In this document: one piece after another, positions 27,303 to 35,792 of the stretch
Numbering within the stretch: position 1 is the first letter of the stretch
How the letters are laid out: every line of letters begins with the position of its first letter
Assembly: GCF_900184265.1 (NCBI RefSeq)
Contig: NZ_FXXA01000002.1
Span: forward strand, 1,134,734-1,198,733
Source: Eggerthella timonensis
GTDB taxonomy: Bacteria > Actinomycetota > Coriobacteriia > Coriobacteriales > Eggerthellaceae
DNA: 64,000 nt
Direction of reading: 5' to 3'
Translations under genes and position numbers: made by a program
Notes under the pieces: model-generated
Told to the model about the DNA's origin: nothing
The model's input: only the letters and a program-made list of their open reading frames with translations
Databases searched by the model: none

Positions 27303-27452
27303 GTGAGACAGAGGGAGGGAGTGAGACAGAGGGACGGGGAGTGAGACAGAGGGACGGGGTAATTGTCTCATTTTGCACGCAAAATGAGACAATTACCCCG
27401 TCCCTCTGTCTCACTCCCCGTCCCTCTGTCTCACTCCCTCCCTCTGTCTCAC
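27303..27452. repeat. Perfect 74-bp inverted repeat (palindrome family, copy 2)
   Basis: Arms 27303-27376 and 27379-27452 are perfectly complementary around AC. Each arm contains three tandem GTGAGACAGAGGGA units followed by the same TAATTGTCTCATTTTGC core as copy 1. It again separates two convergent genes, ending 10 bp from the stop of the LuxR gene. Confidence 0.95.
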
Positions 27453-27462
27453 TCCCAGCGCG

Positions 27463-29031
27463 CTAGCGGTACTTCTCGATGAGGTCGATGACCTGCTGCT
27501 TGGAGTGCAGGTCGGTCTTCTCGAGGATGCGGCGGGTGTGGGTGCGGATTGTGTTCTCGGACACGAACAGCGCGTCGGCGATGACGCGCGCCGAGCGCCC
27601 GCGCGCGATGAAGGGGAGCAGCTCGGCTTCGCGGCGCGTGAGGCTGAAGTCCTCGGCGATCATCTCGAACGCGGCCTCCTCGCTCAGGGGAGACGCGGTC
27701 GCAGGCTCGTCGATAGCCTCCGCATCGGGTTGCGCCAAGGGCGCTGGCTCAGGCGCCGCGGCGGGCTCGGTCGCGGTCGGCACCGCCGGTGCGGCCGGCT
27801 CGGCGTCCGGCTCCTCCGTCGCGACGATCGGCGCGCCTCGGCGTCGCGTGCGGTAGAACAGCCCCAGCATGGCCAGCACGTACACCGCACCCACCGATAC
27901 GCCCACGATCAAAAGCGACGGGCTTCCCGGGATGAGCATGAGCAGATAGCCGATGCCGATGCCCAGCAGCCGCGCCAGGATGGACAGCGCCCGCACGAGC
28001 CCGCCGATGACGAAGCCCGACACGGCGAAGTCGTAAGCGGTCGACACCACCATGTACCAGATGATCACGTCGAACACCCCGTAGCTCGCGCTCATGATGA
28101 CGTTGAGCGCCACGGGGCTCGTCTCCCAGAAAAACGGCAGCACCGCGAACAGGATGACGATCACGGGCACGATGACGCGGAAGGCCAGCGCCAGATCCAT
28201 CCGCTTGTGCGCGTACAGCACGAGCCCGATCAGGCATACGGCCACGGCGAGGTTCGCCACGAGCGGCGCCTGATGCGCTTCGTTCACCGACCCCACCGAC
28301 AGCACCGTCATCTCCCACACGAGGCCGAACAGCAACGACAGCACGAGACTCGCCACGATGAGCGAGACGAGCGAGGCGAGCGCCGTCAGATAGCGCTTCG
28401 AGTCAACCGTGCGCGCGTAGCGACCGTCGGGCACCTCCGCATGGCAGCGTCGCAGGCAGACGAGCGACAGGATGGGCAGCGGCAGCATGAGCGCGAGCGG
28501 CGGAACGCTCTCGTATTCGGCCGAGAGCGAGATGATCAGGAACAGCGCTGCGGTGAGAAGGAACGCCACGGGCACGTAGAACGACGTGCGCGAGGGGTGC
28601 ATGCGGCCGAGGTATTCCGCCCAGCTCCCCCAATAGTAGCCGTAGCCGATGCCGGCCAGCACCGAGCCGCCCACGAGCAGCGCCATCATCGCGCCTTCCG
28701 AGCTGCTGCGTCCCGCAACGTCGATGACCAAGAGGCCGGCGACGATGAACGCGCAGAACAGCCAGCCGGGCAAGCGGTCGAACGTGCGGGGGTCGCGCTC
28801 CATGAACGCGGCGATGGCGAACAGGGTGGTCATGTTCGCGATGAACGAGACGAGCACGACGAGCGTTTCGAGCTCCGGCGTGTTCGCGGGCCCCTGCAGC
28901 AGGATGGAGCTGCGGAAGGTGAGCATGCTGCATGCCCAGAAAAAAGCGAGGCCGACGTGACGGAATCGCAACGTTTTCCAAACCATGCGCATGCTGCGCC
29001 GGTCGCGCGCAACCGCCAGCCGTGTGCTCAC
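27463..29031 (-). CDS. LuxR-family regulator with multi-pass membrane domain (copy 2)
   Basis: 522 residues from a GTG with GGGAGGAG six bases upstream. About twelve transmembrane helices (residues 20-380), an Ala/Pro/Glu-rich linker, then a LuxR helix-turn-helix at the C terminus (LTRREAELLPFIARGRSARVIADALFVSENTIRTH). Strongly similar to copy 1, sharing the same RDRRSMRMVWKTLR start. Divergent from the second TorD-molybdoenzyme operon, which it probably controls. Confidence 0.92.
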   Translation of the reverse strand: MSTRLAVARDRRSMRMVWKTLRFRHVGLAFFWACSMLTFRSSILLQGPANTPELETLVVLVSFIANMTTLFAIAAFMERDPRTFDRLPGWLFCAFIVAGLLVIDVAGRSSSEGAMMALLVGGSVLAGIGYGYYWGSWAEYLGRMHPSRTSFYVPVAFLLTAALFLIISLSAEYESVPPLALMLPLPILSLVCLRRCHAEVPDGRYARTVDSKRYLTALASLVSLIVASLVLSLLFGLVWEMTVLSVGSVNEAHQAPLVANLAVAVCLIGLVLYAHKRMDLALAFRVIVPVIVILFAVLPFFWETSPVALNVIMSASYGVFDVIIWYMVVSTAYDFAVSGFVIGGLVRALSILARLLGIGIGYLLMLIPGSPSLLIVGVSVGAVYVLAMLGLFYRTRRRGAPIVATEEPDAEPAAPAVPTATEPAAAPEPAPLAQPDAEAIDEPATASPLSEEAAFEMIAEDFSLTRREAELLPFIARGRSARVIADALFVSENTIRTHTRRILEKTDLHSKQQVIDLIEKYR

Positions 29032-29111
29032 ATCCAGCTCCTCCCGAATCGACGAACGCGTAACGCTTTCGTGTCGGCACTATCTCACATTGTGCGCTTA
29101 TGATGCTTCTC

Positions 29112-29149
29112 ATCAGGCAAAACAATCAAATCACCAGAAACTGATTACC
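29112..29149. promoter_or_regulatory. Candidate operator between luxR copy 2 and its divergent torD operon
   Basis: Contains ATCAGGCAAAAC (29112-29123), also found at 46845-46856 upstream of dmsA, and AACAATCAAATCA (29121-29133), shared with 22676-22688. An imperfect dyad, ATCACCAG-AAA-CTGATTAC, follows in the position of the perfect dyad of copy 1. Confidence 0.45.
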
Positions 29150-29200
29150 CGGCCTTCCCTCGCCGCGCCTAGGATGAGCCGCGTCGAGAAAGGACGAACC

Positions 29201-29884
29201 GTGCCCGCTATGGCCATGAAGAACACAGCCTCGCTATTATCGCTCATCGCGCCGCTTTTTTCCCATCTGAAGCATGAGGATTACGGTCATGTGCAGCGAA
29301 ACGCCGCATGGCAGGACGTGCGCGCCGCTGCGGGCCCATCGCTCGGAGACGCGCTCGCGCTTCCGTCGTGGCAGGTGCGCTCGTCGTTCCAGGACGAGTT
29401 GCTGGTACCGGGCATGCCGCTCGCCGCCATGCCGGTGGAGTCGCTGTACAAGCCTTGGTCGTCGCAGGAAGGCAACGCGTTCGGCGCTGCCCTGGGGCTG
29501 TACCTCGGCGACCCGGCGCGGCATCTCGATGCGGTGTACGGACAGCTGGACATCCGCGTGCCCGAGGCGTTCGCCTCGATGCCCGACCATCTGACGCTCG
29601 AGCTGGAGCTGCTGGCGCTGCTGCTGGCGGCTGAAAACGATGCCGCCGCGCGCCAGCTGGCAGCCGACCACTTCGACTGGTTGGGCGATTACGATGCAGC
29701 GCTGGCAGACCGCGCCGACATGGTGGCGCACAACGGGGCGCTCGTGCCCGCACGTCGCCGGAACCTGCTGGACGGCATCGCGTTTCTGCGGGCGCTCACG
29801 GCGCTGGCGAACAGGATAACCCTCTCCGTCCTGGACGGGCGCGACGCATCGCTTCGCGCCTACGCTCAGGGCGACAGGCGATAG
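29201..29884 (+). CDS. TorD-family chaperone for the adjacent molybdoenzyme (copy 2)
   Basis: 227 residues from the GTG at 29201, which has AAAGGA six bases upstream; the frame is open further 5' but that part overlaps the divergent promoter region. It shares GMPLAAMPVESLYKPW and SMPDHLTLELELLALLLAAENDAAARQ-like segments with copy 1. It is separated from its client gene by 36 bp, unlike copy 1, where the two overlap. Confidence 0.88.
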   Translation: MPAMAMKNTASLLSLIAPLFSHLKHEDYGHVQRNAAWQDVRAAAGPSLGDALALPSWQVRSSFQDELLVPGMPLAAMPVESLYKPWSSQEGNAFGAALGLYLGDPARHLDAVYGQLDIRVPEAFASMPDHLTLELELLALLLAAENDAAARQLAADHFDWLGDYDAALADRADMVAHNGALVPARRRNLLDGIAFLRALTALANRITLSVLDGRDASLRAYAQGDRR

Positions 29885-29920
29885 ACAAGACGATCGAACG
29901 GCAAGAAAGGGAGGAAAGGA

Positions 29921-32116
29921 ATGAGGGAAACAACGGTATCGCGTAGAACGTTCCTCAAGGGTTCGGCCGCAACGGCCGCGCTCGCCTGCGCAGCGGGTTC
30001 CATCTCGCTCGGCTCATGGCAGGCGGAGCGCGCCGCAGCGGCCGAACCGGGCGCGGTCAAAACGGCTCCGTCGCTGTGCAACGGCTGCTCCAGCAAGTGC
30101 GGGCTCGTGGCCACCACGGTGGACGGCCAGCTGTGGACGCTCAAAGGCAACGAGACGCACCCGTACGCGAAGGGGCGCATCTGCGGCCGCGGCCATGGCC
30201 TGGCCCAGATGGCGTACTCCGACGAGCGGGTGACTCAGCCGATGCGCCGCAAGGACGACGGCTCGTTCGAGCCCATCGACTGGGACACCGCGTTCACGGA
30301 GATCGGCGAGAAGACGAAGGCCATCATCGCGCAGAGCGGGCCCGAGTCGCTGGCCATCATCCAGGACCCGCGCCCCTCGGGCAAGCAATACTCCGCCCGC
30401 TTCATGAACGCGCTGGGCTCGGCGAACGTGTACGCGCACTCCTCGTCGTGCAACCTGTCGAAGGAGAGCGCCTACCAGCAGACCATCGGCGCCACGGGCT
30501 TCTCGAACGATTTCGCCAACGCCAAGATGGTCATGTTCATCGGGCGCAGCTACGGCGACGGCATCCGCCCCTCGTCGGTGCAGAGCCTGGCCGACGCGGC
30601 CGAGAACGGCACGCGCGTGGTCATCGTCGACCCGCGCCTCAACAATTCCGGCATCTTCGCCAGCGACTGGGTGCCCATCAATCCCGGCACCGATCTGGCC
30701 CTGCTGCTCGCCATGGCGAACGTGCTCATCGAAGAGGATCTGTACGACCACGAGTTCGTGGAGCAGAGCACCTACGGCTTCGACGAGTTCGCCGCGCAGG
30801 CCAAAGAGTACACGCCCGCGTGGGCCGAGAAGATCACCGACGTCCCGGCGGCCACCATCGAGGAGCTCGCCCGCGCCATGGCGAAGGCGGCTCCGGCGGC
30901 CTCCATCGAGTCGGGCTGGCGAGCCGTCATCGGCTGCTCGTACAACAACTCGTTCGACACGGCGCGCGCCATCACGGCCGTCAACGCGCTTCTGGGCAGC
31001 TGGGGCGCGAAGGGCGGAGCGCTGCTGACGTCCTCGCCGAAGGCCGGCGCCATCGAGGACGCTCGCTTCAAGGCGCCCGCGAAGCCCGAGGCCAAGCGTG
31101 TGGGCGACAAGGAGTACCCGCTCGCTCTCGCCAGCGCCGGCACGAACGTCGCCGCGTTGCAGGCCGCGCTCAACGGCGAGATGAAGGGCCTGTTCTTCTA
31201 CAATTCGAACGCGGCGAAGGGCTATGCGCAGCCGAAGAAGTGGGCCGAAGCCCTCGAGAAGACCGACCTCGTGGTCACCATCGACGTGCAGATGTCCGAA
31301 ACCGCGCTGCAGTCCGACTACGTGCTGCCCGAAGTGACGTACCTCGAGCGCCTTGAGCTTCCCGAGTTCGTGGGCGGCAAGAAGCACTTCGTGGGCATGC
31401 GCACCGTGGCCATCGACAAGGTGCATCCCGACACGAAGACGTGCGATGAGATCTTCAACGGCTTGGCGGAGGCGTGCGGCGTGGGCGAGTACTTCCAGTT
31501 CACCGCCGAGGATTGGGCCGAGGCGCAACTGGCCACCGTGGGCGTGACGCTCGACCAGATGAAGAAGGACGGCGTGGTGGAGCTGCCCGACCCGCACTTC
31601 GAGTACGGAACCCCCACGTTCAAGACGGCGTCGGGCAAGTTCGAGTTCAAAACCGACAAGGTGAGCGAGGCGGGTCTCAACCCGGTGATCGGCTGGGTGC
31701 CGCGCAAGGTGGAGCCGAAGGACGGCGAGTTCGCCATCATCGGCGGCAAGCAGGGCATCCATTCCCACACCATGACGCAGAACATCGCCGCGCTCAACGC
31801 CATCTCGCGCGAGTACCACATGGAGCGTCTGTGGATGGCCGCAAAGGACGCCGAGAACCTGGGCATCCAGACGGGCGACACGGTAGAGGTGTCGTCGAGC
31901 GAGCACACCGGCCAGGTGGAGGTACGCGTGACCCAGCGCCTCAAGCCCGGCGTCGTGTTCCTGCCCACGCATTACGGCGGAGACTCGCCGTACCAGACCC
32001 GCGCGTATCAGTACGGCATCAGCCTGACCGACTTCATCCCCCTCGACGCCGAGCCGGGCGTGGGATCGATGATGAGCCAGGAAGTAGCCGTCACAGTGAA
32101 GAAGGTGGAGGCGTAA
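29921..32116 (+). CDS. Tat-exported molybdopterin oxidoreductase, polysulfide/thiosulfate-reductase type (copy 2)
   Basis: 731 residues, the same length as copy 1. Tat signal VSRRTFLKGSAATAA (residues 6-20). Cluster ligands Cys53, Cys56, Cys60 and Cys88; probable molybdenum ligand Cys177 in AHSSSCNLSKES. The region around that ligand differs from copy 1 (GAACNSSKEAG), as does the segment before ERLELPEFVGGKKHF, so substrate preference may differ. The remaining sequence is highly similar, showing a duplication of the whole module. Confidence 0.9.
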   Translation: MRETTVSRRTFLKGSAATAALACAAGSISLGSWQAERAAAAEPGAVKTAPSLCNGCSSKCGLVATTVDGQLWTLKGNETHPYAKGRICGRGHGLAQMAYSDERVTQPMRRKDDGSFEPIDWDTAFTEIGEKTKAIIAQSGPESLAIIQDPRPSGKQYSARFMNALGSANVYAHSSSCNLSKESAYQQTIGATGFSNDFANAKMVMFIGRSYGDGIRPSSVQSLADAAENGTRVVIVDPRLNNSGIFASDWVPINPGTDLALLLAMANVLIEEDLYDHEFVEQSTYGFDEFAAQAKEYTPAWAEKITDVPAATIEELARAMAKAAPAASIESGWRAVIGCSYNNSFDTARAITAVNALLGSWGAKGGALLTSSPKAGAIEDARFKAPAKPEAKRVGDKEYPLALASAGTNVAALQAALNGEMKGLFFYNSNAAKGYAQPKKWAEALEKTDLVVTIDVQMSETALQSDYVLPEVTYLERLELPEFVGGKKHFVGMRTVAIDKVHPDTKTCDEIFNGLAEACGVGEYFQFTAEDWAEAQLATVGVTLDQMKKDGVVELPDPHFEYGTPTFKTASGKFEFKTDKVSEAGLNPVIGWVPRKVEPKDGEFAIIGGKQGIHSHTMTQNIAALNAISREYHMERLWMAAKDAENLGIQTGDTVEVSSSEHTGQVEVRVTQRLKPGVVFLPTHYGGDSPYQTRAYQYGISLTDFIPLDAEPGVGSMMSQEVAVTVKKVEA

Positions 32117-32117
32117 C

Positions 32118-32654
32118 ATGGCACGCTACGGAATGCTCATCAACACGAAGAAGTGCGTCGGCTGCTCGGCCTGCCGCATCGCCTGCCAGATGAGGAACCA
32201 TCTGGAACCCGAAGAATCGTTCATCACGTACCACGAGATCGAGACGGGGGAGTTCCCCAACGTCTACAACGAGGTCGTCCCCACCCAGTGCATGCACTGC
32301 GAGGACGCTCCCTGCGCGGCCGTGTGCCCGACGCACGCCACCTACATCACCGATTCCGGCGTGGTGCTGGTCGACGAGAACAAGTGCATCGGCTGCAAGT
32401 ACTGCATGGCCGCGTGCCCCTACGGCGCCCGCATCGTGCAGGAGAAGACCGGCGTGGTGGAGAAGTGCCGCTTCTGCTGGGATGGCGAGAACCCGGGCAA
32501 CCCGCCCGCATGCGTGGGCACCTGCATCTCGGGCGCTCGCATCTTCGGCGACCTGGACGATCCCGACAGCGAGATCAACCAGGCCATCGCGCGGTACCAC
32601 GCGCAGCCGCTGGCCGACAATCTGACCGTATCCAAGATCTACTACGTGAGGTGA
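32118..32654 (+). CDS. Four-cluster ferredoxin subunit, PsrB/NrfC type (copy 2)
   Basis: 178 residues, 1 bp after the molybdoenzyme stop. Motifs CVGCSACRIAC, CMHCEDAPCAAVC, CIGCKYCMAAC and CRFCWDGENPGNPPACVGTC bind four clusters. Same length and arrangement as 25683-26219; the 3' end is identical in DNA to copy 1 across the junction to nrfD. Confidence 0.93.
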   Translation: MARYGMLINTKKCVGCSACRIACQMRNHLEPEESFITYHEIETGEFPNVYNEVVPTQCMHCEDAPCAAVCPTHATYITDSGVVLVDENKCIGCKYCMAACPYGARIVQEKTGVVEKCRFCWDGENPGNPPACVGTCISGARIFGDLDDPDSEINQAIARYHAQPLADNLTVSKIYYVR

Positions 32655-32660
32655 TGAACC

Positions 32661-33527
32661 ATGGTTTGGGGACCTATGATCGCATGGTACCTGTTTCTGG
32701 CCGGCGCGTCGGCGGGAGCGTTCCTGACGTCCGCGTTCGTCGAAGCCAAGTACCCTGAGAGCGTCAAGATGCGCGTCGCTGGCCGCATCATCGCTCCCGT
32801 GTTCGTCGGCATCGGCCTGCTCATGCTCATGCTGGATGCCGAAGCCGGGCTCATGAACCCGCTGCGCTTCTTCTGGCTCATCTCGAACCCCGGTTCGGTG
32901 ATGACGCTGGGCGTGTACTTCATCTGCGTGTACATGCCGGTGACGCTCGTTGTCGCGCTGCTCGAGATCCTGAAGAAGCGCGTGCCGAAGTGGCTCACGT
33001 GGATCGGCATCGTGTTCGCGTTCGCGGTGGCCGCCTACACCGGCTTCCTGCTGGGCGTCGTGAAGGCGTACCCGCTGTGGAACAACGCCATCCTGCCCAT
33101 CCTGTTCGTGGTGTCGGCGCTGTCGGCGGGCCTTGCGGCCACCTCCTTGGTGGGGCTCATCGTCGATCGCGAGCGCTTCGAGCAGATGTGGCTCATCAAG
33201 AAGTCGCACGTCATCCTGTCGGCCATCGAGATGGTGGTGCTGTTCACCATGCTCATCATCGTGGCGGCGGGCAGCTTCGAGGGCGCGGCGTCGGTGCAGT
33301 CGCTCGTGGTGGGGCAGTACGCCCCGGCGTTCTGGGGCGGTATCGTGCTGTTGGGCCTCGTGGCACCGTTCCTCATCGAGGGTTACCCGGTGTTCATCGC
33401 GAAGCGCGTCGAGACGTCGACCACCTCGCTCGTGGTCAGCGTCATCGGCGAGGCCGGCGTGCTGGTGGGCGGCTTCATGTTGCGCCTGCTGGTCATCTTG
33501 GCTGCGCTGCCGGTGCTGTTCCTGTAG
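32661..33527 (+). CDS. NrfD/PsrC-type membrane subunit (copy 2)
   Basis: 288 residues, about eight transmembrane helices, closely similar to 26226-27092. It completes the second LuxR-TorD-catalytic-ferredoxin-anchor module. No T-rich terminator follows, only two GC-rich hairpins, so transcription may continue into ttrB 157 bp downstream. Confidence 0.92.
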   Translation: MVWGPMIAWYLFLAGASAGAFLTSAFVEAKYPESVKMRVAGRIIAPVFVGIGLLMLMLDAEAGLMNPLRFFWLISNPGSVMTLGVYFICVYMPVTLVVALLEILKKRVPKWLTWIGIVFAFAVAAYTGFLLGVVKAYPLWNNAILPILFVVSALSAGLAATSLVGLIVDRERFEQMWLIKKSHVILSAIEMVVLFTMLIIVAAGSFEGAASVQSLVVGQYAPAFWGGIVLLGLVAPFLIEGYPVFIAKRVETSTTSLVVSVIGEAGVLVGGFMLRLLVILAALPVLFL

Positions 33528-33550
33528 TTCTCTCTCCTCTCGCTTATCCG

Positions 33551-33652
33551 CGCGTCCCGCTACTCCCTGGCGGGACGCGGGCGGACCGACCCCCTTCGGA
33601 GCCGCCGTTTCCCCTCCCGAGGGCGCCGCGCATCCCCCTCCGCGCGGCGCCC
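33551..33652 (+). terminator. Two GC-rich hairpins without T tracts
   Basis: A 10-bp stem CGCGTCCCGC / GCGGGACGCG (33551-33579) and an 11-bp stem GGGCGCCGCGC / GCGCGGCGCCC (33621-33652). The second is a relative of the T-tailed terminator at 27137-27173 but lacks the T run, so it probably terminates weakly. Confidence 0.5.
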
Positions 33653-33683
33653 GCCTGTATTCGTACGAATCGAGGTGCCATCC

Positions 33684-34331
33684 ATGGAAGACTCCCGCGT
33701 TCCGCATTGGGGCATGGTCATCGACCTTGCGAAATGCGTCGGGTGCGACTCGTGCACCGTCGCATGCAAAGCCGAGAACCGCACGCCGCCCGGCATCACG
33801 TACAACGTGGTGCTCGAGCAGGAGACGGGCGCGTACCCTAACGTGCGCATCGAGGCGGTGCCGCGTCCCTGCATGCAGTGCGAGAACCCGGCGTGCGTGT
33901 CGGTGTGCCCGGTGCGCGCCACGTACCGCGGCGAAGACGGCATCGTCGTGATCGACGCCGACCGCTGCATCGGCTGCAAGTACTGCATCGCCGCCTGTCC
34001 CTACGGCGCGCGCTCGGCCGACGAGGGATCGTCGTACGCTCTCGAGATGCAGGCCGCCGACCAGGTGACCGCGCCCGAGTACGGCGTGGATCGCGGCGCG
34101 CGCGGCGCGTATCGGGGCACGTACGGCACGGTGCGCAAGTGCACGTTCTGCGCGCACCGCATCGCCGAGGGCGAGGCGCCCGCATGCTGCGAGACGTGCA
34201 TCGGCGATGCGCGGTACTTCGGCGACTTGAGCGACCCGGCGTCGAAGGTGGCGCAGCTGGCGGCCTCGCCGCGGGCGTTCCGCCTGCGCGAGGAGCTGGG
34301 CACGAACCCGTCCGTCTACTACCTGAAATGA
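33684..34331 (+). CDS. ttrB: Tetrathionate-reductase-like ferredoxin subunit TtrB
   Basis: 215 residues from ATG 33684, with GAGGT upstream (an in-frame GTG at 33675 overlaps that site). Four [4Fe-4S] motifs: CVGCDSCTVAC, CMQCENPACVSVC, CIGCKYCIAAC and CTFCAHRIAEGEAPACCETC. There is a longer insert before the last motif than in the PsrB-like subunits. Gene order ferredoxin, membrane anchor, large catalytic subunit matches the ttrBCA operon of Salmonella. No TtrRS-type two-component system is nearby. Confidence 0.8.
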   Translation: MEDSRVPHWGMVIDLAKCVGCDSCTVACKAENRTPPGITYNVVLEQETGAYPNVRIEAVPRPCMQCENPACVSVCPVRATYRGEDGIVVIDADRCIGCKYCIAACPYGARSADEGSSYALEMQAADQVTAPEYGVDRGARGAYRGTYGTVRKCTFCAHRIAEGEAPACCETCIGDARYFGDLSDPASKVAQLAASPRAFRLREELGTNPSVYYLK

Positions 34332-34346
34332 GCGAGGTGAGAAGCT

Positions 34347-35792
34347 ATGGCATCAACTGACAAGCAGAGGGCGCAAAGCGTGCAGGGGTCGGGCGGCCCG
34401 CGGCCGCGGACCTACGCGCTGCCGGCGCCGTTCTCGCGCCGCGCCACCGTGGCCTGGGCCGTCGTCGTGGGCGTGCTGCTGGCGGCGGGCGCGTTCTCCA
34501 TGTTCGACCGGTTGGCGAACGGGCTGGGCATGGCCGGAGCCACGAACGCCGTGCCCTGGGGCCTGTGGGTGGTGGTGTACATCTGGTTCTCGGGGCTGGC
34601 GGGCGGCCTGTACCTGGTGTCGGCGCTCGTGTACCTGCTGAGGTTGCCGCGCTTCGCGCCCATCGCGCGCCTGTCGCTGGGCCTGAGCATCGTGTCGCTG
34701 ATCGTGTCGATGGTCTTCATCGGCATCGACCTGGGCGCCATCCGGCATTCGCTGGGCACGTTGCTGTTCTTCCACTGGTCGTCGCCTTTGGCCTGGGAAA
34801 TCAAGGCGTACGTGTTCTTCATGGCGATCGCCGTCGTGCAGTTCGCGCTCGTGCTGCTCAGCGACAAGCGCGCGGCGGAGGCAGCGGCGGGCGGCGACGG
34901 GGACGGCGATGCGGGCGCGGCTGCGGGCGCGTCGAGCGACGAGGGGCTCAGGCGGCGCGGCAACGTGAACCTGGCCATCCGCGTGCTGGCCGGCGTGGGC
35001 GTGGCCACGTCGTTCGTGGGCCCTCCGGGCGGCACGGGCATGTTCTTCGCCGCGGTGAAGACCCGCGGGCTGTGGGAGGGCGGCATCACGTCGGTGCTGT
35101 TCTACGTCATGGCCATCGTGACGGCTGCCGCGTTTCTGATCGTGGCGTACCGGCTGCTCGCGCGCTTGCGCGGCGCACGGCCGGACGCAGGCGCGCTCGC
35201 GGGGCTGAACCGCGTGCTGGCGGCGTCGCTGTTCGCGCTGGCGTTCTGCGTGTTCTTCCAGGTGGCGCCTGCGCTGTTGTCGGGCGACCCGGCGGTGGCA
35301 GCGGCCGTGCAGGTGATGGTGGCGGGTCCTTTGGCGCCGCTGTTCTGGCTGGGTGAGATCGGGCTCGGGCTCGTGGCGCCCGCGGTGCTGCTGGCGGTAG
35401 GCGCGGCGCGCTCGCGCAACGGACGCGCGGACGCGGCCGCAGGAGGCGCGTGGGCCGTGGGTGCGGCGCTCTCGGCGATGGCGGGCATCCTCGCGCTGCG
35501 CTACGTGCTGGTGGTAGCCGGGTTCTCGGTGCCGCTTCTGGCCAGCCTGCCGACCCCGGCGTACGTGCCCAGCGCGGGCGAGGTGATGGTGGCCGTGTTC
35601 GTGCTGGGCTTGGCCGTGGGCTGCTACGGCCTGGCCGTACGGCTGTTGCCACTCGAGCGCGTGGGCGCGAGCGAGGGCGAGGAGCGGTTGGAGAGCGCGT
35701 ATGCGGAAACGGCGGCGGCATCTGATGCGGGTGCGGCGCCGCGCGACGAGGGCTCGTGGGCGAAGGAGGTGCGCGATGGAGGCGCAGCGTAG
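34347..35792 (+). CDS. ttrC: NrfD-type membrane anchor, TtrC-like
   Basis: 481 residues with nine or ten transmembrane helices, considerably longer than the roughly 340 residues of Salmonella TtrC. A Gly/Asp/Ala-rich cytoplasmic-type loop lies near residue 180 and the C-terminal 40 residues are hydrophilic. WGLWVVVYIWFSGLAGGLYLVSAL is a recognisable NrfD helix pair. It should deliver quinol electrons to TtrB. Its last 17 bases overlap the start of ttrA. Confidence 0.8.
   Translation: MASTDKQRAQSVQGSGGPRPRTYALPAPFSRRATVAWAVVVGVLLAAGAFSMFDRLANGLGMAGATNAVPWGLWVVVYIWFSGLAGGLYLVSALVYLLRLPRFAPIARLSLGLSIVSLIVSMVFIGIDLGAIRHSLGTLLFFHWSSPLAWEIKAYVFFMAIAVVQFALVLLSDKRAAEAAAGGDGDGDAGAAAGASSDEGLRRRGNVNLAIRVLAGVGVATSFVGPPGGTGMFFAAVKTRGLWEGGITSVLFYVMAIVTAAAFLIVAYRLLARLRGARPDAGALAGLNRVLAASLFALAFCVFFQVAPALLSGDPAVAAAVQVMVAGPLAPLFWLGEIGLGLVAPAVLLAVGAARSRNGRADAAAGGAWAVGAALSAMAGILALRYVLVVAGFSVPLLASLPTPAYVPSAGEVMVAVFVLGLAVGCYGLAVRLLPLERVGASEGEERLESAYAETAAASDAGAAPRDEGSWAKEVRDGGAA

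Noticed and set aside
27303-27452. CRISPR array, because of the tandem GTGAGACAGAGGGA units
   Set aside because: Units are directly adjacent with no unique spacers and form one large palindrome; no cas genes in the window.
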